From: an uncultured Desulfobacterium sp.
GTDB lineage: Bacteria > Desulfobacterota > DSM-4660 > Desulfatiglandales > Desulfatiglandaceae
Assembly (NCBI GenBank): GCA_900258555.1
Contig: LT984857.1
Coordinates: 323,795-387,794, forward strand
Direction of reading: 5' to 3'
Length of the DNA stretch: 64,000 nt
Positions 21,029 through 31,181 of this stretch are shown here, one piece after another. Made by a program: the position numbers and the translations under genes. The notes beneath the pieces were generated by a model. It was not told where the DNA came from and did not search any database. It saw nothing but the letters and a program-made list of their open reading frames with translations. The number at the start of each line of letters is the position of its first letter. The first letter of the stretch is position 1.

Positions 21029-21290
21029 GACGACTCAGCTGTGGTATGTTGAAGCCGGTTCCCTCCCGAAAGGCGTTTAGATTAAACGCTTTTGTCTGAA
21101 TTGGCAATTAAAAAAGATGACGTATATTCTTGTCTTGACTTTGACTTACGTGTTGTTGTAATTTTATTTCTTTTATGGACTTAACTCACCATTATTCCAC
21201 AACATTAGCCTGGGGGATAAGGTTTTTACCCCCAATAATTGAGAACAGGCGTGAAAGATATTCCAAATTGAGCATTAAGGGGTATAAGGT

Positions 21291-23369
21291 ATGGCAAAAA
21301 AAACCGAATTATTGAAAAACGTGGCCCTCATAGCGCACGGTGGGTCGGGCAAGACGTCTTTGGCCGAAGCTATTCTTTTTGCGGGGAAGGCCACGACCAG
21401 GCTCGGCAGGGTGGACGACGGCACATCAAATTTTGATTATGAACCGGAAGAAATAAAAAGAAGCATTACAATCAGCACTTCATTTCATCATTGTACGTGG
21501 AAAAAATCCACTATTAATATTATTGACACACCGGGGGATGATAATTTTCTCTCTGATACAAGGCTGTCTCTCCAGGCCGCCGATGGTGTGGTAGTAGTCA
21601 TTGATGCAACAGCGGGTGTTAAGATCGGGACGGAGAAGGTCTGGAAATTCTCAGAAGAGCAGAACCTTCCAAGGCTTGTGTTCATCAACAAGATGGACAG
21701 GGAAAGGGCCGATTTTTACAAGGTGATAGAAGAGGTGGCAGGGACATTTGATGTAAAGATTACCCCGTTATTCCTTCCCATTGGTGCCGAGGACAGCTTT
21801 GCCGGTGTGGTGGACCTGGTGAGGATGAAGGCCTATTTTTGCAAGAAAGACGGCAGCGGCGAATTTGATACCACAGATATCCCCTCTGATATGGAGGATG
21901 ATGCAGCCCAATGGCGCGAGAAGATGGTTGAAAACGTCGTTGAGGTCAACGACGAGTTAATGGAAAAGTATCTTGATGGCCAGGAACTCTCCCCAAAGGA
22001 GCTTGAGGAGACCCTTATTCATGGCATCAAGACAGGTGCTGTGATCCCTGCTGTATGCGGGTCTGCAACTCTGGGCATGGGAGTTGCCCAAGTAATGGAT
22101 ATTATAGTTCAGGCATTTCCTTCACCGTCTGACAGGGCGACCAGAAAGGGTGTCAAGCCGAACAGTGATGAAGAAATCGACTTGGCCGCCGAGGCCGATG
22201 CCCCATTTTCATCACTGGTTTTCAAGACCGTTGCAGATCCATTTGCCGGCAGACTCACCATATTAAGGATTTTTTCCGGCACGCTCAAGGCGGACTCCAC
22301 TGTTTACAACCCCAATAAGGGTATAAAAGAGAAATTCGGCCAGTTGTTTGTGCTGGAAGGAAAGAAGCAGCAGGCCATAGAGGAGGCAGGTCCAGGCGAT
22401 ATCGTCGCCATACCAAAGCTGAAAGAGACAACCACAGGCGACACCCTCTGTTCAGAAGGGGCACCTATAATCTATAAACCAGTTGATTCGCTTCCGCCGG
22501 TGATATCCTATGCTGTGGAGGCAAAGGTCAAGGGCAGTGAAGACAAGGTCTTTTCCTCTCTTACGAAACTGCTCGAAGAAGATCCCACTCTCAGGCTTGA
22601 AAGAGACCAGGCCACCGCCGATACAATCCTGTCCGGGACTGGTCAGATACACTTGGAGGCCATCTGCGAGAAACTCAATAGGAAATTCGGCATAGAGGTC
22701 GTCCTGAAGCCGGTCAAGGTTCCTTACAGAGAGACCATCAAGAAGCCGGTCAAAGGCGTTGTCTACCGGCATAAAAAACAATCGGGCGGCCGCGGGCAAT
22801 TTGCTGAAGTGCATTTTGATGTATTCCCCTTGGACAGGGGCAAGGGCTTTGAGTTTCACGAGGACCTCACCGGCATGAACGTGCCCAGAAACTTTGTCCC
22901 GGCCGTTGAAAAGGGTCTTGTGGAGGCACTGCCTAAGGGCATCCTTGCAGGGTACCCGGTTGTTGACCTGAAGGTCCGCTTCTATGACGGCAAATCCCAT
23001 GAGGTGGATTCCTCTGAAATGGCCTTTAAGATAGCGGCCAGCATGTGCCTTAAAAAGGCTGTACAGGATGCAGCCCCCATCCTCTTGGAACCCATTATGA
23101 AGATGGAGATCACTGTACCCGATGATGTGATGGGTGATGTAATGGGAGACTTAAACGGCCGTAGGGGTAAGGTGGTCGGCATGGATGCCCAGGGCAAATA
23201 CCAGGTGATCAAGGCAGAGGCTCCCATGTCTGAGGTCCTCCGCTATGCACTGGATCTCAATTCAATCTCCGGGGGCCGAGGTACATTCAAGATGGAGCGT
23301 TCCCATTACGAAGAGCTCCCCGCCCAACTCGCGGAAAAGGTAATCGCCGCCTCCCAGGAAAAGGAATAG
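21291..23369 (+). CDS. EF-G-like translation GTPase (second-type EF-G)
   Basis: A 692-residue protein with all five EF-G domains but a changed GTPase site. G1 reads AHGGSGKTSLAEA instead of AHVDAGKTTT, and G3 reads DTPGDDNF, so the catalytic His of DTPGH is replaced by Asp. NKMD (G4) is normal. Domain IV (KQSGGRGQFAEVHFD) and the C-terminal MEITVPDDVMGDVMGDLNGRRGKV are well kept. These traits match the EF-G-2/EF-G-like group, not the main fusA. It is monocistronic or co-transcribed with mog, and is not in a str operon. Role is uncertain; some paralogues act in ribosome recycling or have weak GTPase. Confidence 0.85.
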   Translation: MAKKTELLKNVALIAHGGSGKTSLAEAILFAGKATTRLGRVDDGTSNFDYEPEEIKRSITISTSFHHCTWKKSTINIIDTPGDDNFLSDTRLSLQAADGVVVVIDATAGVKIGTEKVWKFSEEQNLPRLVFINKMDRERADFYKVIEEVAGTFDVKITPLFLPIGAEDSFAGVVDLVRMKAYFCKKDGSGEFDTTDIPSDMEDDAAQWREKMVENVVEVNDELMEKYLDGQELSPKELEETLIHGIKTGAVIPAVCGSATLGMGVAQVMDIIVQAFPSPSDRATRKGVKPNSDEEIDLAAEADAPFSSLVFKTVADPFAGRLTILRIFSGTLKADSTVYNPNKGIKEKFGQLFVLEGKKQQAIEEAGPGDIVAIPKLKETTTGDTLCSEGAPIIYKPVDSLPPVISYAVEAKVKGSEDKVFSSLTKLLEEDPTLRLERDQATADTILSGTGQIHLEAICEKLNRKFGIEVVLKPVKVPYRETIKKPVKGVVYRHKKQSGGRGQFAEVHFDVFPLDRGKGFEFHEDLTGMNVPRNFVPAVEKGLVEALPKGILAGYPVVDLKVRFYDGKSHEVDSSEMAFKIAASMCLKKAVQDAAPILLEPIMKMEITVPDDVMGDVMGDLNGRRGKVVGMDAQGKYQVIKAEAPMSEVLRYALDLNSISGGRGTFKMERSHYEELPAQLAEKVIAASQEKE

Positions 23370-23376
23370 ACTTGAG

Positions 23377-23877
23377 ATGATGGAGTCGCGATTCCGGGCC
23401 GGGGTCCTTACAATCAGCGATAAAGGATCTAAGGGTCTCAGAAGGGATGACAGCGGCGAGGTGGTTGCCGGCATGCTTTTGGAACAAGGATTCAGCGTCA
23501 TCAAAAGGGAGATCATCCCTGATGACCGCGAGCAGATCTCCGACACCATTGTTCAGTGGGTTGATAATGAGGGTCTTTCATTGATCGTCACCTCAGGAGG
23601 AACCGGCCTTAGCCCCACTGATGTCACCCCCCAGGCCATGGAACAGGTCATTGACTACCAGGTGCCTGGAATGGCTGAGGCCATGCGAGCTGAAAGTCTT
23701 AAAAAGACACCCCACGCCATGATCTCAAGGGCCATGGTGGGGGTCAGAAAATCCTGTCTTATAATCAACCTCCCTGGCAGCCCGAAGGGCGCCAGGGAAA
23801 ACCTTTCCGTAGTGCTGCCCGCCCTGAATCATGCGCTTTCAAAATTGACGGGTGACATGTCTGACTGTGCAGTTTAG
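23377..23877 (+). CDS. mog: Molybdopterin adenylyltransferase
   Basis: A 166-residue MogA/MoaB-family protein that adenylylates molybdopterin before metal insertion. The motifs VLTISDKGS, VTSGGTGLSPTDVTPQA and NLPGSPKGARENL are typical, the last favouring Mog over MoaB. It starts 7 nt after the EF-G-like gene and ends 5 nt from the converging prmC stop. moaA is also in the window (41376), consistent with a molybdenum- or tungsten-using anaerobic metabolism. Confidence 0.88.
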   Translation: MMESRFRAGVLTISDKGSKGLRRDDSGEVVAGMLLEQGFSVIKREIIPDDREQISDTIVQWVDNEGLSLIVTSGGTGLSPTDVTPQAMEQVIDYQVPGMAEAMRAESLKKTPHAMISRAMVGVRKSCLIINLPGSPKGARENLSVVLPALNHALSKLTGDMSDCAV

Positions 23878-23882
23878 AAGGG

Positions 23883-24767
23883 CTAATCCGCAATCTTCAT
23901 GGCGCGAACGACCCTGTAATGTCTGCTGTAATCCATGATCCTCGCGCTTTCGCTATAAGCCATTTTTGACTCTATCAGCTCAAGTGCCTTTTCTGTCTGG
24001 CCAGGGGCCATTTCCAGCAACAGCCATCCGCCGGGCCGCAGAAAATTCGGGCATTGCTCAATAATCCTGCTGATATAAAAAAGGCCGTCTTGATGCCCAT
24101 CCAAGGCCAGCCTGGGCTCGTGGTCGCGGACCTCAGGGGGAAGATCATCATATTCCTCGGAGCTGACATAAGGGGGGTTGGAGACTATAAGATCAAAGGC
24201 AATGTCCTGATGGGCAAATGGTTGCAATAGATCGCCATATCTGAAATCAATCCTGTCTGAGACACCATTCCTTTGCGCATTCATCCGGGCAACCTCAATG
24301 GCCCCTTCAGATATGTCAGAGGCCCAAATTCGGGCCTTTGGGATCTCTTTTGCCATTGCCACGGCCAATGCCCCTGAGCCTGTTCCCAGGTCCAGGATCC
24401 TTGGGTTATCACTCAGAGTCGCCTTTTTCAAGAGTTCAACGGTTTGCTCCACTAGCAGTTCGCTTTCCGGCCTGGGGATAAGGACCCTTTTATCCACATA
24501 AAAGCTAAGCGACCAGAACTCCTGCGTCCCTGTTATATATTCCAATGGCTCTCTGCTGATTCGCCTCCTAATCGCCTCGCGATAGGCCGAGACCTCGGAG
24601 TCATTTAAAGGCCGGTCAAGGTCTAGATAAAGATCCATGCGGGTGATATTGAGGCAATGGGCCAAGAGGATCTCTGCAGTCAGGCGGCATACATCTAACT
24701 GTTTTTTTTGGAGGTAATCTGTGGTGACCTTTAGAAGCTCTCTTATTGTCCAAGGGTTGTCTTGCAC
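23883..24767 (-). CDS. prmC: Peptide chain release factor N5-glutamine methyltransferase
   Basis: PrmC/HemK methylates the Gln of the GGQ motif of RF1 and RF2. It has 294 residues: an N-terminal helical substrate domain (about 1-85), a SAM motif LDLGTGSGALAVAMAKE, and the N-P-P-Y active-site motif in LIVSNPPYVSSEEY. It is placed directly after prfA, its substrate's gene, as in many bacteria. Confidence 0.96.
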   Translation of the reverse strand: MQDNPWTIRELLKVTTDYLQKKQLDVCRLTAEILLAHCLNITRMDLYLDLDRPLNDSEVSAYREAIRRRISREPLEYITGTQEFWSLSFYVDKRVLIPRPESELLVEQTVELLKKATLSDNPRILDLGTGSGALAVAMAKEIPKARIWASDISEGAIEVARMNAQRNGVSDRIDFRYGDLLQPFAHQDIAFDLIVSNPPYVSSEEYDDLPPEVRDHEPRLALDGHQDGLFYISRIIEQCPNFLRPGGWLLLEMAPGQTEKALELIESKMAYSESARIMDYSRHYRVVRAMKIAD

Positions 24768-24780
24768 GGTTTGGCATCTC

Positions 24781-25851
24781 TTAGTCGCCCGTGCTCTTTT
24801 TTAGAGCTTCTGTCTGGAAGTGCGTGATAAGTGGGTCAATCAGCATATCAAGGCTTCCCTGGAGAGCTGCCTCCAGCTTATAAAGTGTGAGCCCTATCCT
24901 GTGGTCAGTAACCCTGCCTTGTGGGAAGTTGTAGGTCCGAATCCTTTCGCTCCTATCACCAGAGCCGACCATGCTCTTGCGTTCCTCGGATATCTTTGAA
25001 TGCTGTTCAGCCTGCTCCATATCAAGGAGTCTTGATCTTAGGACCTTCATGGCCTTGGCCTTATTTTTGTGCTGGGATTTTTGGTCCTGGCATGAGACCA
25101 CAAGCCCCGTAGGAAGATGCGTGAGCCTTACTGCAGAGTCTGTCTTATTGACATGCTGGCCCCCAGGGCCGGAAGAGCGGTACACATCAATTCGAAGGTC
25201 TTCAGGATTTATCTCGACATCAATCTCTTCGGCCTCTGGAAGTATGGCCACTGTCACTGCTGAAGTATGAATTCTACCCTGGGCCTCTGTCTCCGGGACG
25301 CGTTGCACACGATGGACACCGCTTTCGTACTTGAGCCTGCTGTAGACCATCTGCCCTTCCACCAGGACAATGACCTCCTTAAACCCACCTATGCCGGTGA
25401 TACTCTGGCTTAGAATCTCTGTCTTCCACCCTTTTAATTCAGCATATCTGCAGTACATCTTAAACAGGTCCGCGGCGAACAGGGCAGCCTCTTCTCCTCC
25501 TGTGCCCGCCCTTATCTCAAGGAGGATATTTTTTTCATCATTCGGGTCCTTAGGGAGCAGCAGAATCTTTAATTCTTTTTCTATATCAACCAGTTGTGTT
25601 GTAAGGGTTTCAATTTCCTCCCTGGCCATTTTCCTCATCTCTGAATCTGAATCAGAAAGAAGGGTTTTGTTTCCCTGGATTTCCGCCTCAATCGCCTTAT
25701 GCCTTCTGAATGCTGTTATGATGGGCGACAACTGGCTGTGCTCCTTGGCTACCTTTTGATAGGCCTTTTGATCAAGGATCAGTTCAGAACTGGCCAGCTT
25801 GTTTTCAAACTCATCATAGCGCTGTTCAATTTCTTTGATCTTATCAAACAT
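24781..25851 (-). CDS. prfA: Peptide chain release factor 1
   Basis: RF1 (356 residues) reads UAA and UAG. The GGQ motif lies in [26 protein letters not shown], and the domain with [13 protein letters not shown] is present. It lies between rpmE and prmC in the same direction. About 260 nt separate it from rpmE; no gene is seen there, although a DUF1385 gene is found at this place in some relatives. Confidence 0.97.
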   Translation of the reverse strand: MFDKIKEIEQRYDEFENKLASSELILDQKAYQKVAKEHSQLSPIITAFRRHKAIEAEIQGNKTLLSDSDSEMRKMAREEIETLTTQLVDIEKELKILLLPKDPNDEKNILLEIRAGTGGEEAALFAADLFKMYCRYAELKGWKTEILSQSITGIGGFKEVIVLVEGQMVYSRLKYESGVHRVQRVPETEAQGRIHTSAVTVAILPEAEEIDVEINPEDLRIDVYRSSGPGGQHVNKTDSAVRLTHLPTGLVVSCQDQKSQHKNKAKAMKVLRSRLLDMEQAEQHSKISEERKSMVGSGDRSERIRTYNFPQGRVTDHRIGLTLYKLEAALQGSLDMLIDPLITHFQTEALKKSTGD

Positions 25852-26113
25852 TGGTCCAAACCTTGTTTTTTAAACCATGCTTCTTATGGTTCGGGTGAGA
25901 CGGTTCTGCCAAAATAGACCTGATGTCCATACGTTGACGGTGGACACTGGATATCCAAAGGCATAAGGGTCTGTGTTCCCCCTGGACAGAGGATAGAAAC
26001 AAAAAAGTTAGTAGTAGGGCTGAATGGTGGGGTTTAGCAAGTCTTAACCTTCATGTCATGCGGTAGATCATAGGCCAACGGCTGAAATGATGAGGTTATT
26101 CTCACTCCTCCAA

Positions 26114-26335
26114 TTATTTTCCATTGCCTTCTTCGTTGAATTTTGCATATTTTTTTCTAAAGCGCTCCACTCTTCCGGCTGAGTCAACAAGCTTCTGTTT
26201 GCCTGTGAAGAAGGGATGGCACTTTGAACATATTTCAACAGTTATCTCCTTAGCCGTTGATCCTGATTCAAATTCGTTGCCGCAGGCGCAACGCACGATT
26301 GTCTTGTAATATTCCGGATGTATGCCCTGTTTCAT
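26114..26335 (-). CDS. rpmE: 50S ribosomal protein L31, zinc-binding type
   Basis: A 73-residue L31 starting [10 protein letters not shown]. Four cysteines in two pairs (CACG and CSKC, with [19 protein letters not shown] after them) mark the zinc-containing form. The start at 26335 is chosen because AAGGAG lies just upstream and the family begins at this Met. Longer in-frame starts add six residues that do not fit. It is followed by prfA and preceded by rho. Confidence 0.95.
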   Translation of the reverse strand: MKQGIHPEYYKTIVRCACGNEFESGSTAKEITVEICSKCHPFFTGKQKLVDSAGRVERFRKKYAKFNEEGNGK

Positions 26336-26404
26336 TTTTTTCTCCTTCAGCAAATCAAACTCCCTCGCCTAAAAACCGATGGGCGGGAAGCCCCTTGAGC
26401 CTTT

Positions 26405-27652
26405 CTATTCGCTCATGGAATTTAAGAAACTTTTATTATTCTTTGTTCCTTTGATTTTTTCAAGTAAAAATTCCATACTGTCAACTGGGGTAAGGGCAGC
26501 CAGAAGTTTTCTCAATATCCATATGCGGTTGAGGTCTTCCTGGTGCAGCAGCAGTTCCTCCTTCCTTGTGCCAGACATGTTGATATCCATGGATGGGAAT
26601 ACCCTCCTGTCGCTCAGCTTCCTATCCAGGTGGATTTCCATGTTTCCTGTACCCTTAAATTCCTCAAATATCACCTCATCCATTCTGCTTCCGGTATCTA
26701 TAAGGGCTGTAGCAATGATAGTCAGGCTCCCTCCTTCTTCGATATTCCTGGCAGCGCCGAAAAAGCGTTTGGGTTTGTGAAGGGCGTTTGAGTCCACACC
26801 GCCTGATAGGATCTTTCCGCTGGGAGGCACTACAGTATTATATGCCCTTGCCAACCGGGTGATGCTGTCCAGCAATATGAGAACGTCTTTTTTGTGTTCA
26901 ACAAGCCTCTTTGCCTTTTCTATTACCATCTCTGCTACCTGAACGTGACGTTGTGGAGGCTCATCAAATGTTGAGCTGATAACCTCGGCATCAACGGATC
27001 GGGACATGTCAGTGACTTCCTCAGGCCTTTCATCAATTAAAAGTACTATTTTGTGAATGCTCTTGTCATTGGCTGTGACGCTGTTGGCGATATTCTGCAG
27101 GAGCATGGTCTTGCCTGTCCTGGGCGGGGCGACGATCAGACCTCGCTGCCCTTTTCCGATCGGGGTCATCAGGTCCATGATCCTTGTGGAATAGTTGTCA
27201 GGGGTTGTCTCAAGTTTGATCCGTTCCTGTGGATAAAGAGGGGTAAGATTATCAAAGAGGATCTTCTCTCTGGCAATCTCAGGATCTTCCATGTTTACAT
27301 TTTCAACCTTAAGGAGCGCAAAGTACCTCTCTGATGACTTGGGGGGCCTTATCTGTCCTGATATAGTGTCGCCTGTTCGCAGATTGAAACGTCGGATCTG
27401 GGATGGTGAGATATAAATATCATCAGGGCCGGGCAGGTAATTGGCATCGGGTGCCCTCAGAAATCCAAAGCCATCAGGCAAGATCTCCAGGACGCCTTCG
27501 CCATATATAAGGCCGTTTCTTTCCGAGTGGGCCTGCAAGAGGGCGAATATAAGATCCTGCTTTCTCATGCCGGAGGCGCCGTCAATATGGAATTCTTTTG
27601 CCATTTCGGTTAGTTCATTTATTTTTTTCTGTTTGAGCTCCACAAGATTCAT
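26405..27652 (-). CDS. rho: Transcription termination factor Rho
   Basis: Hexameric RNA helicase ending Rho-dependent transcripts. It is 415 residues long, with an N-terminal helical bundle ([21 protein letters not shown]), an RNA-binding cold-shock-like domain ([43 protein letters not shown]), Walker A in [13 protein letters not shown], Walker B in [15 protein letters not shown], the Q-loop and the R-loop [28 protein letters not shown]. It heads rho-rpmE-prfA-prmC. Confidence 0.97.
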   Translation of the reverse strand: MNLVELKQKKINELTEMAKEFHIDGASGMRKQDLIFALLQAHSERNGLIYGEGVLEILPDGFGFLRAPDANYLPGPDDIYISPSQIRRFNLRTGDTISGQIRPPKSSERYFALLKVENVNMEDPEIAREKILFDNLTPLYPQERIKLETTPDNYSTRIMDLMTPIGKGQRGLIVAPPRTGKTMLLQNIANSVTANDKSIHKIVLLIDERPEEVTDMSRSVDAEVISSTFDEPPQRHVQVAEMVIEKAKRLVEHKKDVLILLDSITRLARAYNTVVPPSGKILSGGVDSNALHKPKRFFGAARNIEEGGSLTIIATALIDTGSRMDEVIFEEFKGTGNMEIHLDRKLSDRRVFPSMDINMSGTRKEELLLHQEDLNRIWILRKLLAALTPVDSMEFLLEKIKGTKNNKSFLNSMSE

Positions 27653-28402
27653 AAATAATCTCCGTATTGATAGATTTAATAAAATATATTCAGGAAGGAC
27701 TATTGGATGTTGGGTTGCACATCAATCGAGTTTCCATGCTAAGGACAATTGGGTTTTTATGATATGTATGAAAAACATACTTTTGCAGAATTCCATGAGG
27801 CGGTCCGGAAATGGCTATTGTTCCTAATCTCTGGATCAGACTCTCCCGGCAACGGGGGGCCTTTGTCGGTCTATAAAATAACTCCTTCTCGGAAAGCCGA
27901 ATAGCGCGCTTAGAAGGCAGGCTTAGTATATAAATTTTGTATTGGGAGCCTTTTTCCTGCCCGACCAGGCTTACAGTCTCAGTATTTCCATGATGTTGGT
28001 AATACCTGAGGAGGAAACTTCCTTATACCTTGAATCCCGTTTAGACGGGAATAATCTTTTAAAGACTTACAAGGTGGATGGGTATCACTCAGGGAATCGT
28101 TTGGACATCCAGATTAAAACGAAGCCTCCAACGGCAGGATATTTCAATTCCCATCAAGTATAGTAATTTTTTTTTAAGTGTCAACCTATTTATGTGTTTT
28201 TTACAACAGCCCTGAATTTTGCAAGGTCAGTCTCATTCAATCGAAAAACCATAACCCTGGATATCGGCCATCCCTTGTTTTTACTTCATTGATAAGATTG
28301 CAGGACACAAGGTCGCTTTATGACCCGAAGAATAAGCATTGGGATTTCGAAATTCCTCACCTAATAGACAATCAAGACGTGAGGTAATGGACCGCATTTT
28401 TG
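27653..28402. other. Gene-free stretch upstream of rho
   Basis: About 750 nt without a convincing gene. Two short frames on the plus strand (27942-28163 and 28178-28387) lack good starts, ribosome sites or recognisable motifs. The rho promoter and leader must lie near its left end on the minus strand, but I cannot point to a clear -35/-10 pair. A GC-rich hairpin CCCGGCAACGGGG is near 27848. No known riboswitch pattern was recognised. The stretch ends at the second mini IS200 element. Confidence 0.4.
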
Positions 28403-28715
28403 AACTAAACCACCCTCGACTATAAGTCGAGGGGTTTTATGAGGGGTCGATTTCAAATCGACTATCATCAGGAATCGGCTCCCCTTCTTGCTTTTGAAAA
28501 TATTGCTAGATCATTTCGTCCGTGCAAAACATCACGAGTCCGTATCGCCACCGCACCAGCCATTCCGCGCTTCAGATATTTGTGAAGCCAGATTTGGTGG
28601 ACTTTGAGGTCTGTTTTGGTATGGGCACCCAGTTGATAACGTCGCATAGCGACATGTATTAACTTTTCTTCGCCTAAAGGCGAGGGATTTCAACCATCCC
28701 TGAAAGGGACATTAA
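28403..28715 (-). mobile_element. Mini IS200/IS605 element, copy 2
   Basis: A 313-bp element matching 14462-14774 with one base difference seen by eye (A for G near 28508, in ATTGCTAGATC). It has the same two tnpA remnants on the minus strand (N-terminal 59-codon frame and frame-shifted C-terminus) and the same terminal hairpins. On the minus strand both copies are preceded by TTAAT just outside or at the left end, which may be the insertion target. It lies in non-coding DNA between the rho leader region and lptG. Confidence 0.85.
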
Positions 28716-28872
28716 TGAAATTTATTTTTTTAATTTTAACACATATTTTTTTAATTGGCAGAAAATTGGTTCATATCTCCAGCGAGATCTTACAATACTG
28801 CAAAAGGGTTGCCCATTTTTTTGATGATATTTTTCCTGACTGGACTTTTGATAAAACATTATGAATGGGTAT

Positions 28873-29949
28873 TTAAGTCTCGACATGCATCATTAAATAA
28901 ACCCCCAGAAAAAAAAAGATCAGACTTGCCAGCCATGCAGAAAACATTGGGGGAAGCACATCAGAAAACCCCAGGGAGCGGCCCAGGCCCAATGCAATAA
29001 GATACAGAAAACAAGATGCAATGCCCAGAGAAACCGCAAGGGGGGTGCCACCTTTGTTGATGCTCAAGGCGATTGGAATGCCGATCAGGACCATAATAAA
29101 ACTCAACAGCGGTAAGGAAAGCTTCATGTTCATGTCCACCTGGAATTGGGTGTCATCGTAGCCTTCGGCTGCTGTCTTTTCTGCATGGCGCTTGAGCTCC
29201 CAGTAGGTCATTTCCTCCGGTTTTTTTTCAGTTCTCAAAAAAGACTCCGGATTTTCCGGTATATCAAGCTCCATCTCGGAAAACATCTCAAACCTGTAAG
29301 AATCCTTGTCCACGGCCCTCTGGATGATTCCGTCCTCCGCCTTCCACCTGTCTTTTATCCATACAGCCCTTTTCGCGTCAATTTTCTTGGTCAAAAAAAA
29401 GTCATCATCAAAAAAATAGAATGACGGGTCTTCCATTACCATCTGTGTCCCATCAAAATGCCTTATCCAGTAAATGGCCTTTTGCGCCCTGAACCAGATA
29501 TTGCTGCGATTGTAAAAACGACTCTGGTCTTGTTTTTTGACCTCCCTCTGCCATATGTCATTACTCCTGGTGCTGGCGAAAGGAACGAGCAATTCTGAGA
29601 CAATAAAAATTATCGCCGCAAGCCCCAGTGATGCCCAAAGCACAGGGAAGGAAAGCCGCAGGATACTCAGGCCGCAGGCCTTTAAGGCAGTTATTTCGTT
29701 GTTTTTTTTCATCAATGAAAACATTACTATTACGGAAATCAGGGATGCGACAGGCGCCATCTGGACTGCGATAAGCGGTGTCTTGTAAAGAAAAAACCGG
29801 ATCAACGCAAGACCTGATGCATCGGCCTCCATGAAATTGTCTATCTTTTGGACAAAGTCTATGACCAGATAAAGACAGACAAATGCCGCCAGACACAACA
29901 AAAAAAGCCTGCTGAATTCCTTTAAGATATATCTGGTAAGTATCGTCAT
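28873..29949 (-). CDS. lptG: LPS export system permease LptG
   Basis: One of the two inner-membrane permeases of the LptB2FG transporter that extracts LPS. It has 358 residues. The N-terminus MTILTRYILKEFSRLFLLCLAAFVCLYLVIDFVQKIDNFM and the segment MKKNNEITALKACGLSILRL (coupling helix) are typical of LptG. About six membrane helices flank a periplasmic jellyroll domain in the middle (about 125-260). It follows lptF by 53 nt. Confidence 0.92.
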   Translation of the reverse strand: MTILTRYILKEFSRLFLLCLAAFVCLYLVIDFVQKIDNFMEADASGLALIRFFLYKTPLIAVQMAPVASLISVIVMFSLMKKNNEITALKACGLSILRLSFPVLWASLGLAAIIFIVSELLVPFASTRSNDIWQREVKKQDQSRFYNRSNIWFRAQKAIYWIRHFDGTQMVMEDPSFYFFDDDFFLTKKIDAKRAVWIKDRWKAEDGIIQRAVDKDSYRFEMFSEMELDIPENPESFLRTEKKPEEMTYWELKRHAEKTAAEGYDDTQFQVDMNMKLSLPLLSFIMVLIGIPIALSINKGGTPLAVSLGIASCFLYLIALGLGRSLGFSDVLPPMFSAWLASLIFFFLGVYLMMHVET

Positions 29950-30002
29950 AGGCCTAAGGGCAAAACATGATAAAAGGATTTATGGCCATGATCATACATA
30001 CC

Positions 30003-31157
30003 TTATGCCGGCCTGAATCTAGGGCCGATAAAACCGGACAGTAAGTTGATGGAGCGTTCATTGGCTACACACTGTACAAGATAGATTGCAGAGACAAGCA
30101 GGAACAGATCAGGTATCCACACACCTATCTGTGGGGGGATGAGTCCTGTTTCGCATATGCTCCTGGCGCCGGCAAGGCATAGATAATAGACAAGAAATAT
30201 GGCCAGGCTCACCCCTATGCCTGCGGAGCGGCCCCTTGCCTGCAACTGGGCACCCAAAGGCATTCCGATGATCCCCATAAGGAACACCGCCAGTGGTATT
30301 GAGACCTTTTCCATCAGCTCGATTATCATGTCATTGTATCTGGTTTCCCGCTTAGGCGTTTCTTTCAATTGTCTTATTAATTCTCCGGCGGTCATCTCTT
30401 TTGGGGCCTTTTTTCTAGATGCAAGCGCTGCCATAATGTCTTTTAGGCCTATACTGAGATCATAGGTTTCAAATTTTACGGTTCTTCCGGAGCGATGATC
30501 CTTGTCGGCGATAAAAATAGCGCCATTCTGGAAATGGAGGACAAACACCTTTTCACGGGGGTTGACAAATATCCTCCCCCTTTCAGCGATAATCGTGTTG
30601 GTTACAGAGGGGTCACGTCTGTCTGTCACAAAGACATCCTCCATCTCGTTATCCCTCACGGAGAGCCTGTTTACGTAAAAGACAACCTTGCTAAAGGGCT
30701 CACAAAAGGTGCGCTCTTTGATCCCAAGGTCGGCCTTTGACTCAACGATTTGAAAGATAAGAGACTTAAATGAGTTGTTTCCCCAGGGGACCCCAATGAA
30801 GCTTATCAGCAATGAGGCTATAAGCCCCAGGCAGGAAAAGAACAAGACCGGCGGCAGCATCTGGTAGAGGCTTATGCCCGATGATTTGAGTGCGATTATC
30901 TCTGAGTCAACCGATAGGCGCAGAAAGGCCAAGACAACAGCGATAAGGCTTGCCGCTGGAAGTGCAAAGCCTACAATATCCGGGAGCAGATAGAGCACCA
31001 TCCGGGCCACATGAGAGATTGAGACACCCCGGCCGACGATCATATCCATGATGGACAACATCTTTGTCGCCACGACGATAAAGACGAACACCGAAAGACC
31101 GGCCAGGAACGTCGGCCATATTTCATTAAAAATATATCTGAAAAGGGTGGATTTCAT
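30003..31157 (-). CDS. lptF: LPS export system permease LptF
   Basis: The partner permease of LptG. I start it at the ATG at 31157 (384 residues, MKSTLFRYIFNEIWPTF); a TTG five codons upstream is also open. It shows LRLSVDSEIIALKSSGISLYQMLPP (coupling helix), a periplasmic domain rich in beta strands (about 130-250) and a C-terminal group of helices beginning MGIIGMPLGAQLQARGRSAGIG. It lies between rfbD and lptG. lptB and the periplasmic lptA/C genes are not in the window. Confidence 0.92.
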   Translation of the reverse strand: MKSTLFRYIFNEIWPTFLAGLSVFVFIVVATKMLSIMDMIVGRGVSISHVARMVLYLLPDIVGFALPAASLIAVVLAFLRLSVDSEIIALKSSGISLYQMLPPVLFFSCLGLIASLLISFIGVPWGNNSFKSLIFQIVESKADLGIKERTFCEPFSKVVFYVNRLSVRDNEMEDVFVTDRRDPSVTNTIIAERGRIFVNPREKVFVLHFQNGAIFIADKDHRSGRTVKFETYDLSIGLKDIMAALASRKKAPKEMTAGELIRQLKETPKRETRYNDMIIELMEKVSIPLAVFLMGIIGMPLGAQLQARGRSAGIGVSLAIFLVYYLCLAGARSICETGLIPPQIGVWIPDLFLLVSAIYLVQCVANERSINLLSGFIGPRFRPA

Positions 31158-31181
31158 ATTTAAAGATATCAAAAAAGTTGG

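Noticed and set aside
21130-21165. Possible sigma-70 promoter before the EF-G-like gene (TTGACT with TAATTT)
   Set aside because: The -10 match is poor (half the consensus) and two overlapping TTGACT boxes make the assignment arbitrary.
27942-28387. Two short plus-strand frames upstream of rho (73 and 69 codons)
   Set aside because: Starts are weak (TTG without ribosome site for the first), no recognisable motif, composition not coding-like.
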